In this document: piece after piece, positions 53,400 through 63,958 of the stretch
How positions within the stretch are numbered: position 1 is the first letter of the stretch
Layout: each line of letters starts with the position of its first letter
The notes under the pieces: generated by a model
The model's database searches: none
What the model was told of the DNA's origin: nothing
What the model saw: the letters and a program-made list of their open reading frames with translations, nothing else
Translations under genes and position numbers: made by a program
From: Dorea longicatena
GTDB lineage: Bacteria; Bacillota; Clostridia; Lachnospirales; Lachnospiraceae
Assembly (NCBI RefSeq): GCF_024168045.1
Contig: NZ_CP100126.1
Coordinates: 1,753,501-1,817,500 of the forward strand
Length of the DNA: 64,000 nt
Direction: 5' to 3'

Positions 53400-54157
53400 A
53401 CACTCCTCTGTCTCACAATCTCATATGCAAGGACGCCCGCTGCCACCGATGCATTCAGGGAATCGATATCCCCCTTCATCGGAATTTTTGCAGTAAAGTC
53501 ACAGGTGTCTTTTACCAGACGTCCCACACCTTCGCCTTCATTACCAATTACGAGTCCGATCGGTCCTTTCATATTGACATCATACATGACATCCCCGTCC
53601 ATATCGGCACATACGAACCACAGACCTTTTTTCTTCAAATCTTCCATCGTCTTTACCAGATTTGTTACTTTTGCAACCGGCGTATAATTCAGGGCCCCTG
53701 CGGAAGTTCTTGCTACGGTTGCCGTCAGTCCGACTGCGCGTCTCTTTGGTATGATCACACCATGTGCCCCTGCCTGGTTCGCAGTACGGATGATCGCACC
53801 GAGATTGTGCGGATCTTCGATATTATCCAGAATGATCAGAAACGGATCTTCTCCCTTTTCTTCTGCAAGCTTTAACATATCTTCTACCTCTGCATACTCA
53901 TATGCAGCAACACTTGCGATCACTCCCTGGTGTTTACCGGTCTCCGACAACTGGTTCAGACGGTCTTTTTCCACGAAATTCAATATCGTGTCATGCTTTC
54001 TTGCCTCACGGATGATGGATCTCACCGCACCATCCTGACATCCATCCAGTACATACAGCTTGTCTACCGGTTTTCCGGAACGAAATGCTTCCATAACGGC
54101 ATTTCTTCCTTCTATGATACTTTCATTTACATTCTTATCGTGACTCATATTCGACAC
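53396..54157 (-). CDS. rlmB: 23S rRNA (guanosine-2251-2'-O)-methyltransferase RlmB
   Basis: 253 residues. SpoU substrate-binding domain (IIEGRNAVMEAFRSGKPVDKLYVLDG) and knot domain with ILDNIEDPHNLGAIIRTANQAGAHGVIIP, GLVIGNEGEGVGRLV and IPMKGDIDSLNASVAAGVLAYE. Three bases after mrnC. Confidence 0.95.
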   Translation of the reverse strand: MSNMSHDKNVNESIIEGRNAVMEAFRSGKPVDKLYVLDGCQDGAVRSIIREARKHDTILNFVEKDRLNQLSETGKHQGVIASVAAYEYAEVEDMLKLAEEKGEDPFLIILDNIEDPHNLGAIIRTANQAGAHGVIIPKRRAVGLTATVARTSAGALNYTPVAKVTNLVKTMEDLKKKGLWFVCADMDGDVMYDVNMKGPIGLVIGNEGEGVGRLVKDTCDFTAKIPMKGDIDSLNASVAAGVLAYEIVRQRSV

Positions 54158-54160
54158 TCC

Positions 54161-54604
54161 TTATTGTTCTTTGATACTGTCCAGACCTATTTTAACCAGT
54201 TCCAGCATTCTTTTCCACTCTTTTTTCAGATATAGATATCCAAGCAGAGCTTCAAATCCCGTCGCACGTCTGTAATCTGTAATCGACTGGTTCTTCGCCG
54301 GCGACACGCTCTTGGCATTGCGGCCTCTTTTATAGACAGCATGTTCTTCTTCTGTCAGGTGTTCCTGCATCGTACGCATCATTTTCGACTGTGCGGACGC
54401 CTGGACATAAGAGCTGGTCTTCTGGTGCAGCTTCTGTACCTGACGGTTTCCTTCATTGATCACCAGGGATTTAATGATCAGATCATAAATGCAGTCTCCG
54501 ATATATGCCAAAGTAAGAGGTGAATATTCTTTAATATCCACCTCTTTCATCTGGAAAATCTCCTGCATATAAGTGTCAAATCCCCACTCTACGCTCTTTT
54601 CCAT
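54161..54604 (-). CDS. mrnC: Mini-ribonuclease 3
   Basis: 147 residues, an RNase III catalytic domain without the double-stranded RNA-binding domain: [19 protein letters not shown] and [34 protein letters not shown]. It matures 23S rRNA ends. Overlaps cysS by 16 bases. Confidence 0.95.
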   Translation of the reverse strand: MEKSVEWGFDTYMQEIFQMKEVDIKEYSPLTLAYIGDCIYDLIIKSLVINEGNRQVQKLHQKTSSYVQASAQSKMMRTMQEHLTEEEHAVYKRGRNAKSVSPAKNQSITDYRRATGFEALLGYLYLKKEWKRMLELVKIGLDSIKEQ

Positions 54605-55995
54605 TGTACTCCTTCTCTGGTATCCTTTAAGATGATACCCTTCTCTAACAGTTCATCACGGATTGCATCGGCTCTTGCAAAGTCTTTAGCCTTACGTGCT
54701 GCCTGACGCTCCTCGATCAGTTTCTCGATGTCTTCGTCCAGGATCTCTTCTTTCTTATCTACGATCAGTCCCAGAACTCCTGTTAACTTCACAAGCAAAT
54801 CGAATAATTTCTGAAGATATTCTTTGGAACTTTCTGCATCGGTTGTTGTATTGATATATTTTACAAGGTCAAAGATTGCTGCAACGGCATCTGCTGTATT
54901 GAAGTCATCGTCCATTGCCTTTTCAAATCCTGCAACAAACTCTTCTGTTTTTGCAAAGTTTTCTGCTTCTGCATCTGTGATTGCTTCTGTTTTTGCATTT
55001 TCCATAAGGAATTTCAGGTTGTCTGCTGCGTTCACGATACGCTCCAGACCATTCTTGGATGCTTCCATCAGGTCTGCGCTGAAGTTCAGCGGGCTTCTAT
55101 AGTGTGCACTCAGCATGAAGAAACGCAGTACCTGCAGATCATACTGTTCGCTGATCTCACGTACCGTACGGAAATTGCCAAGCGACTTACTCATCTTCCT
55201 GTTATCAATATTAAGGAATGCATTGTGCATCCAGTATTTTGCAAATTCCTTGCCATTGGCAGCTTCGCTCTGTGCGATCTCATTTTCATGATGTGGGAAT
55301 ACAAGATCTTCTCCGCCGGCATGAATGTCGATCTGCTCTCCGAGATATTTCTTAGACATCTCTGAGCACTCGATGTGCCATCCCGGACGTCCTTCGCTCC
55401 ACGGAGACTCCCATGCAGGCTCTCCTTCTTTCTTCGGTTTCCAAAGTACAAAATCCAGTGGATCTTCTTTCTCATCTTCTCCGGATACCAGAAGGGAACG
55501 TTCACCCGAACGAAGATCATCCAAATTCTTGTGCGAAAGCTTACCGTAATCTTTGAACTTTCTTGTACTGTAATATACGGTACCATTCTTCTCATATGCA
55601 AATCCTTTATCAATCAACGTCTGGATCATATCTACCATACCGCAGATTTCTTCCGTCGCAAGCGGATTCTTGGTTGCCGGTTTGATATTCATACCGTCCA
55701 TATCTTTTTTACACTCTGCAATGTAACGTTTGGAAATCTCATCGGCTGTCACCCCTTCTTCGATGGCTTTTTTGATGATCTTATCGTCTACGTCTGTAAA
55801 GTTGGATACATAATTCACATCATATCCTTTGTATTCAAAATATCTCCTGACCGTGTCGAATACGATCATTGGTCTGGCATTTCCAATATGGATAAAGTTA
55901 TATACGGTAGGCCCGCATACATACATCTTTACCTTTCCTTCTTCCAAAGGTATAAATTCTTCTTTTTTCTTTGTCATTGTATTAAAAATCTTCAT
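54589..55995 (-). CDS. cysS: Cysteinyl-tRNA synthetase
   Basis: 468 residues. Class [23 protein letters not shown] (HIGH), zinc ligands in [15 protein letters not shown] and HHENE, and [12 protein letters not shown]. Overlaps cysE by 14 bases; the whole operon is controlled by the Cys T-box. Confidence 0.97.
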   Translation of the reverse strand: MKIFNTMTKKKEEFIPLEEGKVKMYVCGPTVYNFIHIGNARPMIVFDTVRRYFEYKGYDVNYVSNFTDVDDKIIKKAIEEGVTADEISKRYIAECKKDMDGMNIKPATKNPLATEEICGMVDMIQTLIDKGFAYEKNGTVYYSTRKFKDYGKLSHKNLDDLRSGERSLLVSGEDEKEDPLDFVLWKPKKEGEPAWESPWSEGRPGWHIECSEMSKKYLGEQIDIHAGGEDLVFPHHENEIAQSEAANGKEFAKYWMHNAFLNIDNRKMSKSLGNFRTVREISEQYDLQVLRFFMLSAHYRSPLNFSADLMEASKNGLERIVNAADNLKFLMENAKTEAITDAEAENFAKTEEFVAGFEKAMDDDFNTADAVAAIFDLVKYINTTTDAESSKEYLQKLFDLLVKLTGVLGLIVDKKEEILDEDIEKLIEERQAARKAKDFARADAIRDELLEKGIILKDTREGVQWKRA

Positions 55996-56695
55996 TTTTC
56001 GCGTTCTCCTCCTCTTTTTCTTCCGGTATCGGATTCTCTTTTAAACATTGCATGCGTTTCTCCATCTCCTGGATCTGTCTGTGCATTCTTATATTATCTG
56101 CCTGCAGTTCTCTGATATCATTTGAAATCGGATCCGGCAGATGCACCTGATCCATATCGAGTCTCGGTATCTTCTCATCATTCATCTTAACCACTCTGCC
56201 CGGCACACCTACAACTGTACAATTCGGCGGTACTTCTTCCAATACTACCGATCCCGCTCCAATCTTGGAATTTTCTCCGATGGTAAATGAACCAAGAACC
56301 TTTGCTCCTGCACTCACCATAACGTTATCTCTCAGGGTCGGATGTCTCTTGCCTTGTTCTTTTCCGGTTCCTCCAAGTGTGACTCCTTGATACAAGGTAA
56401 TATTATCTCCCAGTTCCGCAGTCTCTCCGATGATCACTCCGCTTCCGTGGTCGATAAATAATCCTTTTCCTATTGTTGCCCCCGGATGGATCTCGATTCC
56501 GGTCTTTCTTACTGCCCGTTGCGATACCCATCTGGCAAGAAAATAATGTTTCTTCAGATAGAGCTTATGTGCGATTCTGTAATGAAGAATTGCTTTGAAA
56601 CTAGAATACAGGAATACTTCCATATTCGACTTGATCGCAGGATCCCGTTCCCGTATCACCTGAATTTCTTCATTGACATATGATATGATGCCCAT
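55982..56695 (-). CDS. cysE: Serine O-acetyltransferase
   Basis: 237 residues. Left-handed beta-helix with hexapeptide repeats: [48 protein letters not shown] and [23 protein letters not shown]-terminal coiled-coil tail (about 190-225). First committed step of cysteine synthesis, acetylating serine. First gene after the T-box. Confidence 0.95.
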   Translation of the reverse strand: MGIISYVNEEIQVIRERDPAIKSNMEVFLYSSFKAILHYRIAHKLYLKKHYFLARWVSQRAVRKTGIEIHPGATIGKGLFIDHGSGVIIGETAELGDNITLYQGVTLGGTGKEQGKRHPTLRDNVMVSAGAKVLGSFTIGENSKIGAGSVVLEEVPPNCTVVGVPGRVVKMNDEKIPRLDMDQVHLPDPISNDIRELQADNIRMHRQIQEMEKRMQCLKENPIPEEKEEENAKNEDF

Positions 56696-56747
56696 CTATG
56701 ATCTCTCCTTTTTATAAGTTTACCGCCTGTTCTGTATGCTTTGGTAC

Positions 56748-57010
56748 AAAAAAACTCCGTCTCCTGCTTTACACAAGAGACGAAGTATATCCGCGGTTCC
56801 ACTCTTTTTAAAGAATACAGTTCTATTACCCGCATTCTTCTCTCAGTACACGTAACGTGTGTAATCCCGGATCCGGCTATGATGTTATCCTTCTTTCTCA
56901 CCGGACCGACTCCCGGACGCACTTCACAAAAACTGTAATCGGAAACTGCTTTCAGCCGGTGACAGTTTCTCTCTTTCGACACAACACATCTGCTACTCTT
57001 TCCGTTCAAA
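56748..57010 (-). promoter_or_regulatory. T-box leader, cysteine-specific (UGC)
   Basis: Minus strand: stem I from GAACGGAAAGAGTAGCAG, specifier GAAG-TGC-GTCCGGGAG (codon at 56921-56919), T-box core AGTGGAACCGCGG (ending 56791), and terminator ACTTCGTCTC/GAGACGGAGT followed by seven T (56748-56785). Switches on cysE-cysS-mrnC-rlmB-sigH when tRNA-Cys is uncharged. Confidence 0.92.
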
Positions 57011-57030
57011 GTCTTTCTCATATAGAATAT

Positions 57031-57059
57031 ATATTATGCGATATCATCTTTTTTGTCAA
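57031..57059 (-). promoter_or_regulatory. Promoter of cysE operon
   Basis: Minus-strand TTGACA (57059-57054), 17-base spacer, TAATAT (57036-57031); located in the last codons of the histidine kinase gene. Confidence 0.6.
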
Positions 57060-59145
57060 CCAGTTTCCATCGGATCTCTGCTTTAAAAAGATCTGCTTCC
57101 GTCTCGATCCAGAACTTTCCTTTCTGAATTTCCACAAAGCTCTTAACAATTGCAAGTCCGAGTCCGGATCCTTCGGTATTTCTTGCCGAATCGCCTCTGA
57201 CAAAACGCTCCGTAATCTCTTCCGGATTAAATGTAAGCTCGGTGGCCGATACATTCTTCATCCGGAATACCGCCTCACCCTCTTCCGCAGCAATCTTCAC
57301 GTAAACTCTTGTATGAGGCATTGCATATTTCACTGCATTTCCGATCAGATTCTCGAATATCCGGTATGTCTTCTGTCCATCCAGCGCCACGATCACTTTC
57401 TCCTCCGGAATATCCAGACGGAAATCCAGATTCGCTTCTGTAATCTTTTCTTCCATTTCTAATTTCACCTGTTTAAAAAGATTCACAATATCCATCTCGA
57501 TAATATTCAGGTTCACCGAACGGCTGCTCGCTTTACTGATTTCAAACAAATCTTCAATCAATGCTTTTAACCGGAGTGATTTTCTATCCAGTACATCAAT
57601 GTATTCTTTCTGTCTTTCCGGATCATGTTCCATCTTCAGCAGATTCACATAGGTGATAATCGCAGTCAATGGAGTCTTCAGGTCATGCGAAACATTCGTC
57701 ACCAGTTCGGTCTTCATCCGCTGGCTTTTCACTTCTTCATCTACCGCTTTCTTGAATCCGGTCTGTATCTTCTCAATCTCTTCTTTAAACGGCTCGAACA
57801 CCCCCAGATTTTCATCAATCTCCACATCCAGATTTCCATCGGCAATCTCATTTGTCGCTTCTAACAGTCTGTGATAGTTTTTCTTTATTTCATTAAAATA
57901 TTTCTTCAAAATAAAGTATAGAATTACCGAATATATGATCAGTGCCATAATTCCATAAAACCAGAAAATACTCGTCACTGCCAGAATGATAAAGTTCACA
58001 AGCACAATCCTCAGAATTGCCTTACTGCTTTTGTCTGTAAAGTCGATATCTGTAATGGTCTGATACAGCCTGTGTGCCATTTCTTTCACTTTCCGGTACA
58101 ATCTTCCGCTGTCTCGTCCGACTCTTTCCGCTGCTGCCGGAGCTTCTTTCCTCAGCGTTTTCCACATACGCCACAACAGCGTCCGCTCTGTAACATACTT
58201 TCTGACACCAGTCTTCTGTATTTCACTGACACAGCTTGCTGCCCAGTATGTGACAGCAAATGCTGCAATCCAGATTGCGGCATCCATCGCCCCGGGCCTT
58301 CCCTTCGTCCTTGTTACAATCCAGTTCAGCTTATTGTCCAAAAGTCCCAGTCCTGTTACCGCAACGATAAAAACAATCTCAAACGGCTGTTGAAAAAGCT
58401 TTCTGCCGCCAATCCCCAGCGTATCACTTTGTGCAAGAATCCATGCTGCCACACCTACCGCTGCCATGCAGGCAAGCATCATATACCATGCATCATTCGG
58501 CGCTTCATCCCCGAACCAGTACCATTGGTTCAGATATTGTTCAATTCCGTTTTTCTTCATTCCATAGATATATGTACGGTTCTTCGGCGTCTTCAATTTG
58601 CCGCCGGTGGCATCCTCAACCGTCTCACTCCAGTTATCTATAATCTTTCTGAGAGCAATACTCTGCGTTGTCTTTTCACTGCTCTTTACAACTTTTACAT
58701 CCAGATCTCCGTGTTCATCATAAGTCAGTACCATACCAAATGCATATTCTTTGAAACTGTCATCTGCCAGACCCTTTCCGGTATTCGCTGTACTTCGTCC
58801 CAGGACTGCCCCTGATCCATCCTCAATCCTATAATCCAGATATGGATATAACGCTTCATAATCCTCCATCCATACTTCTGCAGCATCACTGATCTCCTCC
58901 TGAGACATTTTTGCTTCTCCTGTCTTGGATGATATCTCCTGATTATAAAGGACATAACTGAATTCCAGAAAGCTTTCCAGATATTCCCTGTCTGAAAGTG
59001 AAGTTGTATAAGTCTTCTGCGCTTCACTGACTGCTTTTCTATATATCGTATGATAATTATATATCATGAAAAACGCTGCTCCAAGTATCGTCACAGCAGC
59101 AAGAAAAAGTCCCAGTTTACGCCTGTTTTTCAATTTTGTATCCAA
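57034..59145 (-). CDS. Multi-helix sensor histidine kinase
   Basis: 703 residues. One N-terminal helix, an extracellular region (about 35-215), several central helices (about 215-320 and 375-420), a HAMP-like segment (YHRLLEATNEIADGNLDVEI), H-box LVTNVSHDLKTPLTAI, N-box IGNAVKYA and G-box GSGLGLAIVKSF. The start is TTG at 59145 (or a second TTG at 59133); no ATG allows an intact first helix. It overlaps the response-regulator gene by 29 bases. Stimulus unknown. Confidence 0.9.
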   Translation of the reverse strand: MDTKLKNRRKLGLFLAAVTILGAAFFMIYNYHTIYRKAVSEAQKTYTTSLSDREYLESFLEFSYVLYNQEISSKTGEAKMSQEEISDAAEVWMEDYEALYPYLDYRIEDGSGAVLGRSTANTGKGLADDSFKEYAFGMVLTYDEHGDLDVKVVKSSEKTTQSIALRKIIDNWSETVEDATGGKLKTPKNRTYIYGMKKNGIEQYLNQWYWFGDEAPNDAWYMMLACMAAVGVAAWILAQSDTLGIGGRKLFQQPFEIVFIVAVTGLGLLDNKLNWIVTRTKGRPGAMDAAIWIAAFAVTYWAASCVSEIQKTGVRKYVTERTLLWRMWKTLRKEAPAAAERVGRDSGRLYRKVKEMAHRLYQTITDIDFTDKSSKAILRIVLVNFIILAVTSIFWFYGIMALIIYSVILYFILKKYFNEIKKNYHRLLEATNEIADGNLDVEIDENLGVFEPFKEEIEKIQTGFKKAVDEEVKSQRMKTELVTNVSHDLKTPLTAIITYVNLLKMEHDPERQKEYIDVLDRKSLRLKALIEDLFEISKASSRSVNLNIIEMDIVNLFKQVKLEMEEKITEANLDFRLDIPEEKVIVALDGQKTYRIFENLIGNAVKYAMPHTRVYVKIAAEEGEAVFRMKNVSATELTFNPEEITERFVRGDSARNTEGSGLGLAIVKSFVEIQKGKFWIETEADLFKAEIRWKLVDKKDDIA

Positions 59146-59836
59146 CGCCCCACACCACCTTTAAGTATTTTGGTTCTCTTGGATTTACTTCTATCTTTTC
59201 ACGGATATTTCTGACGTGCACCATGATCGTATCGGTGTTAATCGCACGTTCATTCCATACCCGCTCATAGATCTCCTCCGCAGAGAACACCCGTCCCGGA
59301 TTCTTCATCAGAAGCAGCAGGATCTTGTACTCGATCGGAGTCATCTTTACCGGTTCGCCGTCAACGGTCACTTCTACATTATCCTCATTGATCTCCAGTC
59401 CGCCTATCGTATGGATCCTGGAATTTTCGTTCTTATCCTCCAGCCGTTCCATAAACCTGCGGTATCTGCGAAGCTGCGAATTGACTCTGGCAAGCAGTTC
59501 CATCGGAGTAAATGGCTTTGTCACATAATCGTCAGCCCCCATATTCAATCCCATGATCTTATCCACTTCTTCTGATTTTGCAGAAAGAAAAATCACCGGG
59601 AAATCATACTTCTCCCTGAGTTTTACGACCATAGAGATTCCATCCATTACCGGCATCATGATATCCACGATTGCCAGATGAATATCTTCCCTTTCTATAA
59701 CATCCAGTCCTTCTGCACCATCAGCCGCCTGAAATACTTCATAGCCCTGACTCTTCAGATATATCTCCACGCCTTCCCTGATTTCCTTGTCGTCTTCTAC
59801 GACCAGTACATGATTCATCTCCATCACATTTTTCAT
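59117..59836 (-). CDS. OmpR/PhoB-type response regulator
   Basis: About 239 residues; several ATGs lie close together and the exact start is uncertain. Receiver domain VLVVEDDKEIREGVEIYLKSQGYEV, phospho-acceptor Asp in LAIVDIMMPVMDG and Lys in VTKPFTPMELLARV; C-terminal winged helix with PIEYKILLLLMKNPGRVFSAEEIYERVW and VVWGVGYKIE. Partner of the overlapping kinase gene. Confidence 0.93.
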   Translation of the reverse strand: MKNVMEMNHVLVVEDDKEIREGVEIYLKSQGYEVFQAADGAEGLDVIEREDIHLAIVDIMMPVMDGISMVVKLREKYDFPVIFLSAKSEEVDKIMGLNMGADDYVTKPFTPMELLARVNSQLRRYRRFMERLEDKNENSRIHTIGGLEINEDNVEVTVDGEPVKMTPIEYKILLLLMKNPGRVFSAEEIYERVWNERAINTDTIMVHVRNIREKIEVNPREPKYLKVVWGVGYKIEKQA

Positions 59837-59937
59837 CCTTTTCCTGATTCCAGCTTTTTCCTCTGTTATTATCATCCTATCCGGTATTTCTTAAGGGTGA
59901 CTTCAGAAAATTCTAAAGAAAAACAAAAGATTCTTCT

Positions 59938-60942
59938 TTATACCGTTTCATTCAGATAAATCTGTGACAATGGAATGATCTTATCTAATTCTTCTTTCAT
60001 TCGATCCGACATGACCGCATCACCGTCCGCACAGATTTCTTCTGCGGTCTTCACACCGAATACAAGGCTCGTAAGCGCCGCTACGGTGAGTGTTCCTTCA
60101 CTGTTTTCCGGCTTTCCATCCATCAGCATCACTCCCGAAAATTCTGTCCCCGTAATCATGACACATCGGTTATTTTCTTTGATAACCGGATCTGTCACCG
60201 TAAAACATGTTCCCATAAATGTTTTGAGTCTCAAAGACATCAGCATCCGTCTGACATCTATGATACGGATCATAATCTTAGGTTTTTCCCCATCTACTTC
60301 TTCAGCCTCTGCTGCGATCTTAATATCTGTGACCGCTCCTTCTTTTTTATATATCTTTAACGTCCCTCCGTCACTTGCATATTCTTTGATCAGACGTTCA
60401 TAATAAGCTGTATTTCTTTTTGCGTAGACCTGATACGACTGCGACAGCCTGCCTTCCATATAAACAGCCATTTTTTCTGCATCTTCCACTGAGGCATCCG
60501 TCACATCTGTACCTTCTTCCACTTCCGCTTCTGGATCATAATATGCCCGATTCTGTTCATACACCGTCCGGAAATCAAATGGCAGATAGATACTCTCCGA
60601 TGCCGGCATCAGAAATGTAAATGTCTCTCCGTCTGCATACATATCATTTAACGCCTGTTTCAACATTTCTGCCATAAAGCCACGTTTCCGATATGATTTT
60701 CTCGTTGCAACAGCGACAATATAATTCACGTCTTTTCTGCTGCCGTTTACTGCAAGTTCGTACGGATTCAGATGCAGCATCGCCTGTATCTCCCCGTCTT
60801 CTTCTACCACATAAATCTGATTGTCTTTTACTTTTTCTTCGTAATAATAGTCAACAAAGTCTTTGCTGTCTTCTGAAAACACTTCTTCGTACAGTTTTCT
60901 TGTATTCAGCTTTTCTCCTGTTTCCAGTTTTCTTATTTTCAT
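59938..60942 (-). CDS. Eis-like GNAT N-acetyltransferase
   Basis: 334 residues from MKIRKLETGEK with GGAAGG upstream. N-terminal GNAT with VNYIVAVATRKSYRKRGFMAEMLKQAL (acetyl-CoA loop RKRGFM), a second GNAT-like region (FLMPASESIYLPFDFRTVYEQNRAYY), and a C-terminal sterol-carrier-type domain (about 230-334) as in Eis enhanced-intracellular-survival acetyltransferases. Substrate unknown, probably amines. Confidence 0.87.
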   Translation of the reverse strand: MKIRKLETGEKLNTRKLYEEVFSEDSKDFVDYYYEEKVKDNQIYVVEEDGEIQAMLHLNPYELAVNGSRKDVNYIVAVATRKSYRKRGFMAEMLKQALNDMYADGETFTFLMPASESIYLPFDFRTVYEQNRAYYDPEAEVEEGTDVTDASVEDAEKMAVYMEGRLSQSYQVYAKRNTAYYERLIKEYASDGGTLKIYKKEGAVTDIKIAAEAEEVDGEKPKIMIRIIDVRRMLMSLRLKTFMGTCFTVTDPVIKENNRCVMITGTEFSGVMLMDGKPENSEGTLTVAALTSLVFGVKTAEEICADGDAVMSDRMKEELDKIIPLSQIYLNETV

Positions 60943-60968
60943 TTTGATTTTCCTTCCCAACAAGTTTC

Positions 60969-61520
60969 TTATCTGTCCTGCGCTTTCATACATCCGCCAC
61001 ATCCGGCACATCCGCCTTCTGCCAGTCCGACTCTGTAACTGTAATTAGCAATCGTATCCAGACTTGCAATTGCCTGAGAAGAAATACCTTCTCCCGCTCC
61101 GGTAAATCCAAGTCCTTCCTCCGTTGTTGCCTTAATGTTCACCTGTTCAACTTCAATGTGCAGTGCTTCTGCCACATTTTTTCTCATCTGTTCAATGTGC
61201 GGTGCCATCTTCGGGCGCTGTGCGATGATCGTTGCATCGATATTGCCGATCACATATAATTTTTCATCAATTAATTTTCCTACTTCTTCCAGAAGTTTTA
61301 TGCTGGACGCTCCCTCATACGCCGGATCGGTATCCGGAAAGTGCTTTCCGATATCTCCAAGCGCCGCCGCCCCAAGAAGTGCATCCATGACCGCATGCAA
61401 TAATACATCTGCATCCGAATGACCAAGAAGTCCCTTTTCATAAGGAATCTTTACTCCGCCAAGTATCAGATCTCTTCCGTCTACTAATTTATGTACATCA
61501 TAGCCCATACCTACACGCAT
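60969..61520 (-). CDS. ispF: 2-C-methyl-D-erythritol 2,4-cyclodiphosphate synthase with Cys-rich tail
   Basis: 183 residues. Metal ligands Asp8, His10 (GMGYDVHKL) and His42 and the [21 protein letters not shown] motif are standard. The family is normally about 157 residues; here a tail of some 25 residues ends in [15 protein letters not shown] with Cys171, Cys174 and Cys177. IspF makes the cyclic diphosphate of the MEP isoprenoid pathway, just before the Fe-S enzymes IspG and IspH, so a metal-related role of the tail is possible (speculative). Confidence 0.93.
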   Translation of the reverse strand: MRVGMGYDVHKLVDGRDLILGGVKIPYEKGLLGHSDADVLLHAVMDALLGAAALGDIGKHFPDTDPAYEGASSIKLLEEVGKLIDEKLYVIGNIDATIIAQRPKMAPHIEQMRKNVAEALHIEVEQVNIKATTEEGLGFTGAGEGISSQAIASLDTIANYSYRVGLAEGGCAGCGGCMKAQDR

Positions 61521-61523
61521 ATA

Positions 61524-61844
61524 TTATTCTCCTTCCTTTGTTTCTGCTTCTTCTGTTCCTGCTTCTTCTGTTTCTGCTTCTTCTGTTTCTGCTTCTTCTG
61601 ACTGTTCTTCCTTATCTTTTAATTGTCCCATCACACTGTCATCTTGATATTCCTTTTTTATAAGCTTTGAACCATATTTTCCAAGCCAGAAGATTCCTAT
61701 GATCACAAAAACAACCCCGGCTCCCGCATAAAACACATAATTGTCCGGATGATCCTTCAGCGAATCCACTAAAAGTTTTCCTCCCAAATAAGTTATATAC
61801 GCCCCGGCAAGCGAACGAATGATCAAACTGCTTCTTGGTACCAT
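61524..61844 (-). CDS. Small membrane protein with EEAET repeats
   Basis: 106 residues from MVPRSSLIIRSLAG; GGAGGG lies eight bases upstream, and 60 more upstream codons lack support. Two membrane helices (about 8-28 and 37-58) then a basic loop and a repeat-rich acidic tail (EEAETEEAETEEAGTEEAET). No family recognised. The stop lies three bases before ispF, so both are probably co-transcribed. Confidence 0.65.
   Translation of the reverse strand: MVPRSSLIIRSLAGAYITYLGGKLLVDSLKDHPDNYVFYAGAGVVFVIIGIFWLGKYGSKLIKKEYQDDSVMGQLKDKEEQSEEAETEEAETEEAGTEEAETKEGE
61540..61599 (-). repeat. Four 15-bp tandem repeats
   Basis: Units GTTTCTGCTTCTTCT (plus strand), four copies with one variant (GTTCCTGC...), encoding EEAET on the minus strand. 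Being in-frame, slippage would alter tail length only. Confidence 0.85.
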
Positions 61845-61925
61845 ATTCCTATCCCTCCTGTTTCTATACATCACATGTAATGTATTATAGACGATTTCGC
61901 TTTTCTTGTATACTTCGATATATAA

Positions 61926-61964
61926 AATTAAACAACAAAAAAGAACCGGATACTTCCGACTCTC
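61926..61964 (-). terminator. Weak terminator after tRNA cluster
   Basis: Minus-strand AGTCGGA-AGTA-TCCGGTT, CGGA/TCCG core with wobble pairs, followed by six T. It could end the tRNA-Val-Met-Met transcript. The rest of 61845-62038 holds nothing I recognise. Confidence 0.45.
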
Positions 61965-62038
61965 TTGCTGTGTTACGATATATAGAAATGCAGCAAACCT
62001 GCCACAGGCAGCTTGTTCCGCATACATTGGCATAAAAA

Positions 62039-62112
62039 TAGCGGGAACTGGATTTGAACCAGCGACACCACGGGTATGAACCGTGTGCTCTAGCCAACTG
62101 AGCTATCCCGCC
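62039..62112 (-). tRNA. tRNA-Met (CAT), elongator, copy 1
   Basis: 74 nt: acceptor GGCGGGA/TCCCGCT (G1-U72 wobble), D-arm GCTC/GAGC, anticodon stem CACGG/CCGTG with loop TTCATAC, T-arm CTGGTTCAAATCCAG. The paired 1-72 position and A-type D-arm favour elongator rather than initiator Met; Ile2 (lysidine-modified CAT) cannot be strictly excluded. Confidence 0.93.
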
Positions 62113-62120
62113 ATAATCAG

Positions 62121-62194
62121 TAGCGGGAACTGGATTTGAACCAGCGACACCACGGGTATGAACCGTGTGCTCTAGCCAACTGAGCTATCCCGCC
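62121..62194 (-). tRNA. tRNA-Met (CAT), elongator, copy 2
   Basis: Identical over all 74 nt to the copy at 62039-62112, eight bases away; a recent tandem duplication. Confidence 0.93.
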
Positions 62195-62216
62195 ACAACC
62201 AATTTTAGAAAATGTA

Positions 62217-62289
62217 TGGGACCAATAGGGCTCGAACCTATGACCCTCTGCTTGTAAGGCAGATGCTCTCCCAGCTGAGCTATGATCCC
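62217..62289 (-). tRNA. tRNA-Val (TAC)
   Basis: 73 nt: acceptor GGGATCA/TGGTCCC, anticodon stem TCTGC/GCAGA with loop CTTACAA, T-arm ATAGGTTCGAGCCCTAT. First gene of the three-tRNA cluster on the minus strand. No CCA encoded. Confidence 0.95.
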
Positions 62290-62437
62290 ATATATTTTGT
62301 CGTTTCTCTTGAACCGACTTCGTTAGTATAGCATTGGTTTTTTGGAAAGTCAACTGTTTTTTTGATTTTTTCAAATTTTTTCTACAATTTCTTCTATAAC
62401 CGGAATAAATCAAAATCGCTGTGCGTTAATCTGATTC

Positions 62438-62481
62438 AAAAAAAGCCCCGCAAACACAAGGCCTGCGGGGCATTTTTGAAA
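62438..62481 (-). terminator. Terminator of gdhA
   Basis: Minus-strand GCCCCGCA/TGCGGGGC with an eleven-base loop, then seven T; directly after the gdhA stop. Confidence 0.9.
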
Positions 62482-62484
62482 ATA

Positions 62485-63825
<1,341 letters not shown>

Positions 63826-63851
63826 CTACCTCCTAAATAATATACGTATCC

Positions 63852-63922
63852 TTTTCAAAGGCATACTTTACTATAAAAAAACAGATGACTTACGCCATCT
63901 GTTTTTCCCTGACGCCTTTGTC
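63852..63922 (-). promoter_or_regulatory. Hairpin leader of gdhA, possible attenuator
   Basis: Minus-strand AAACAGATG/CATCTGTTT with an eight-base loop and seven T (63904-63879), between the promoter and gdhA. Flanking CAAAGGC (63920-63914) and GCCTTTG (63862-63856) are complementary and could enclose or compete with the hairpin. Confidence 0.55.
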
Positions 63923-63929
63923 CTTTACT

Positions 63930-63958
63930 ATTGTAAAGCAAACAAGTGTATCTGGCAA
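63930..63958 (-). promoter_or_regulatory. Promoter of gdhA
   Basis: Minus-strand TTGCCA (63958-63953), 17-base spacer, TACAAT (63935-63930), about 110 bases upstream of the start codon. It places the terminator-like hairpin inside the gdhA transcript. Confidence 0.6.
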
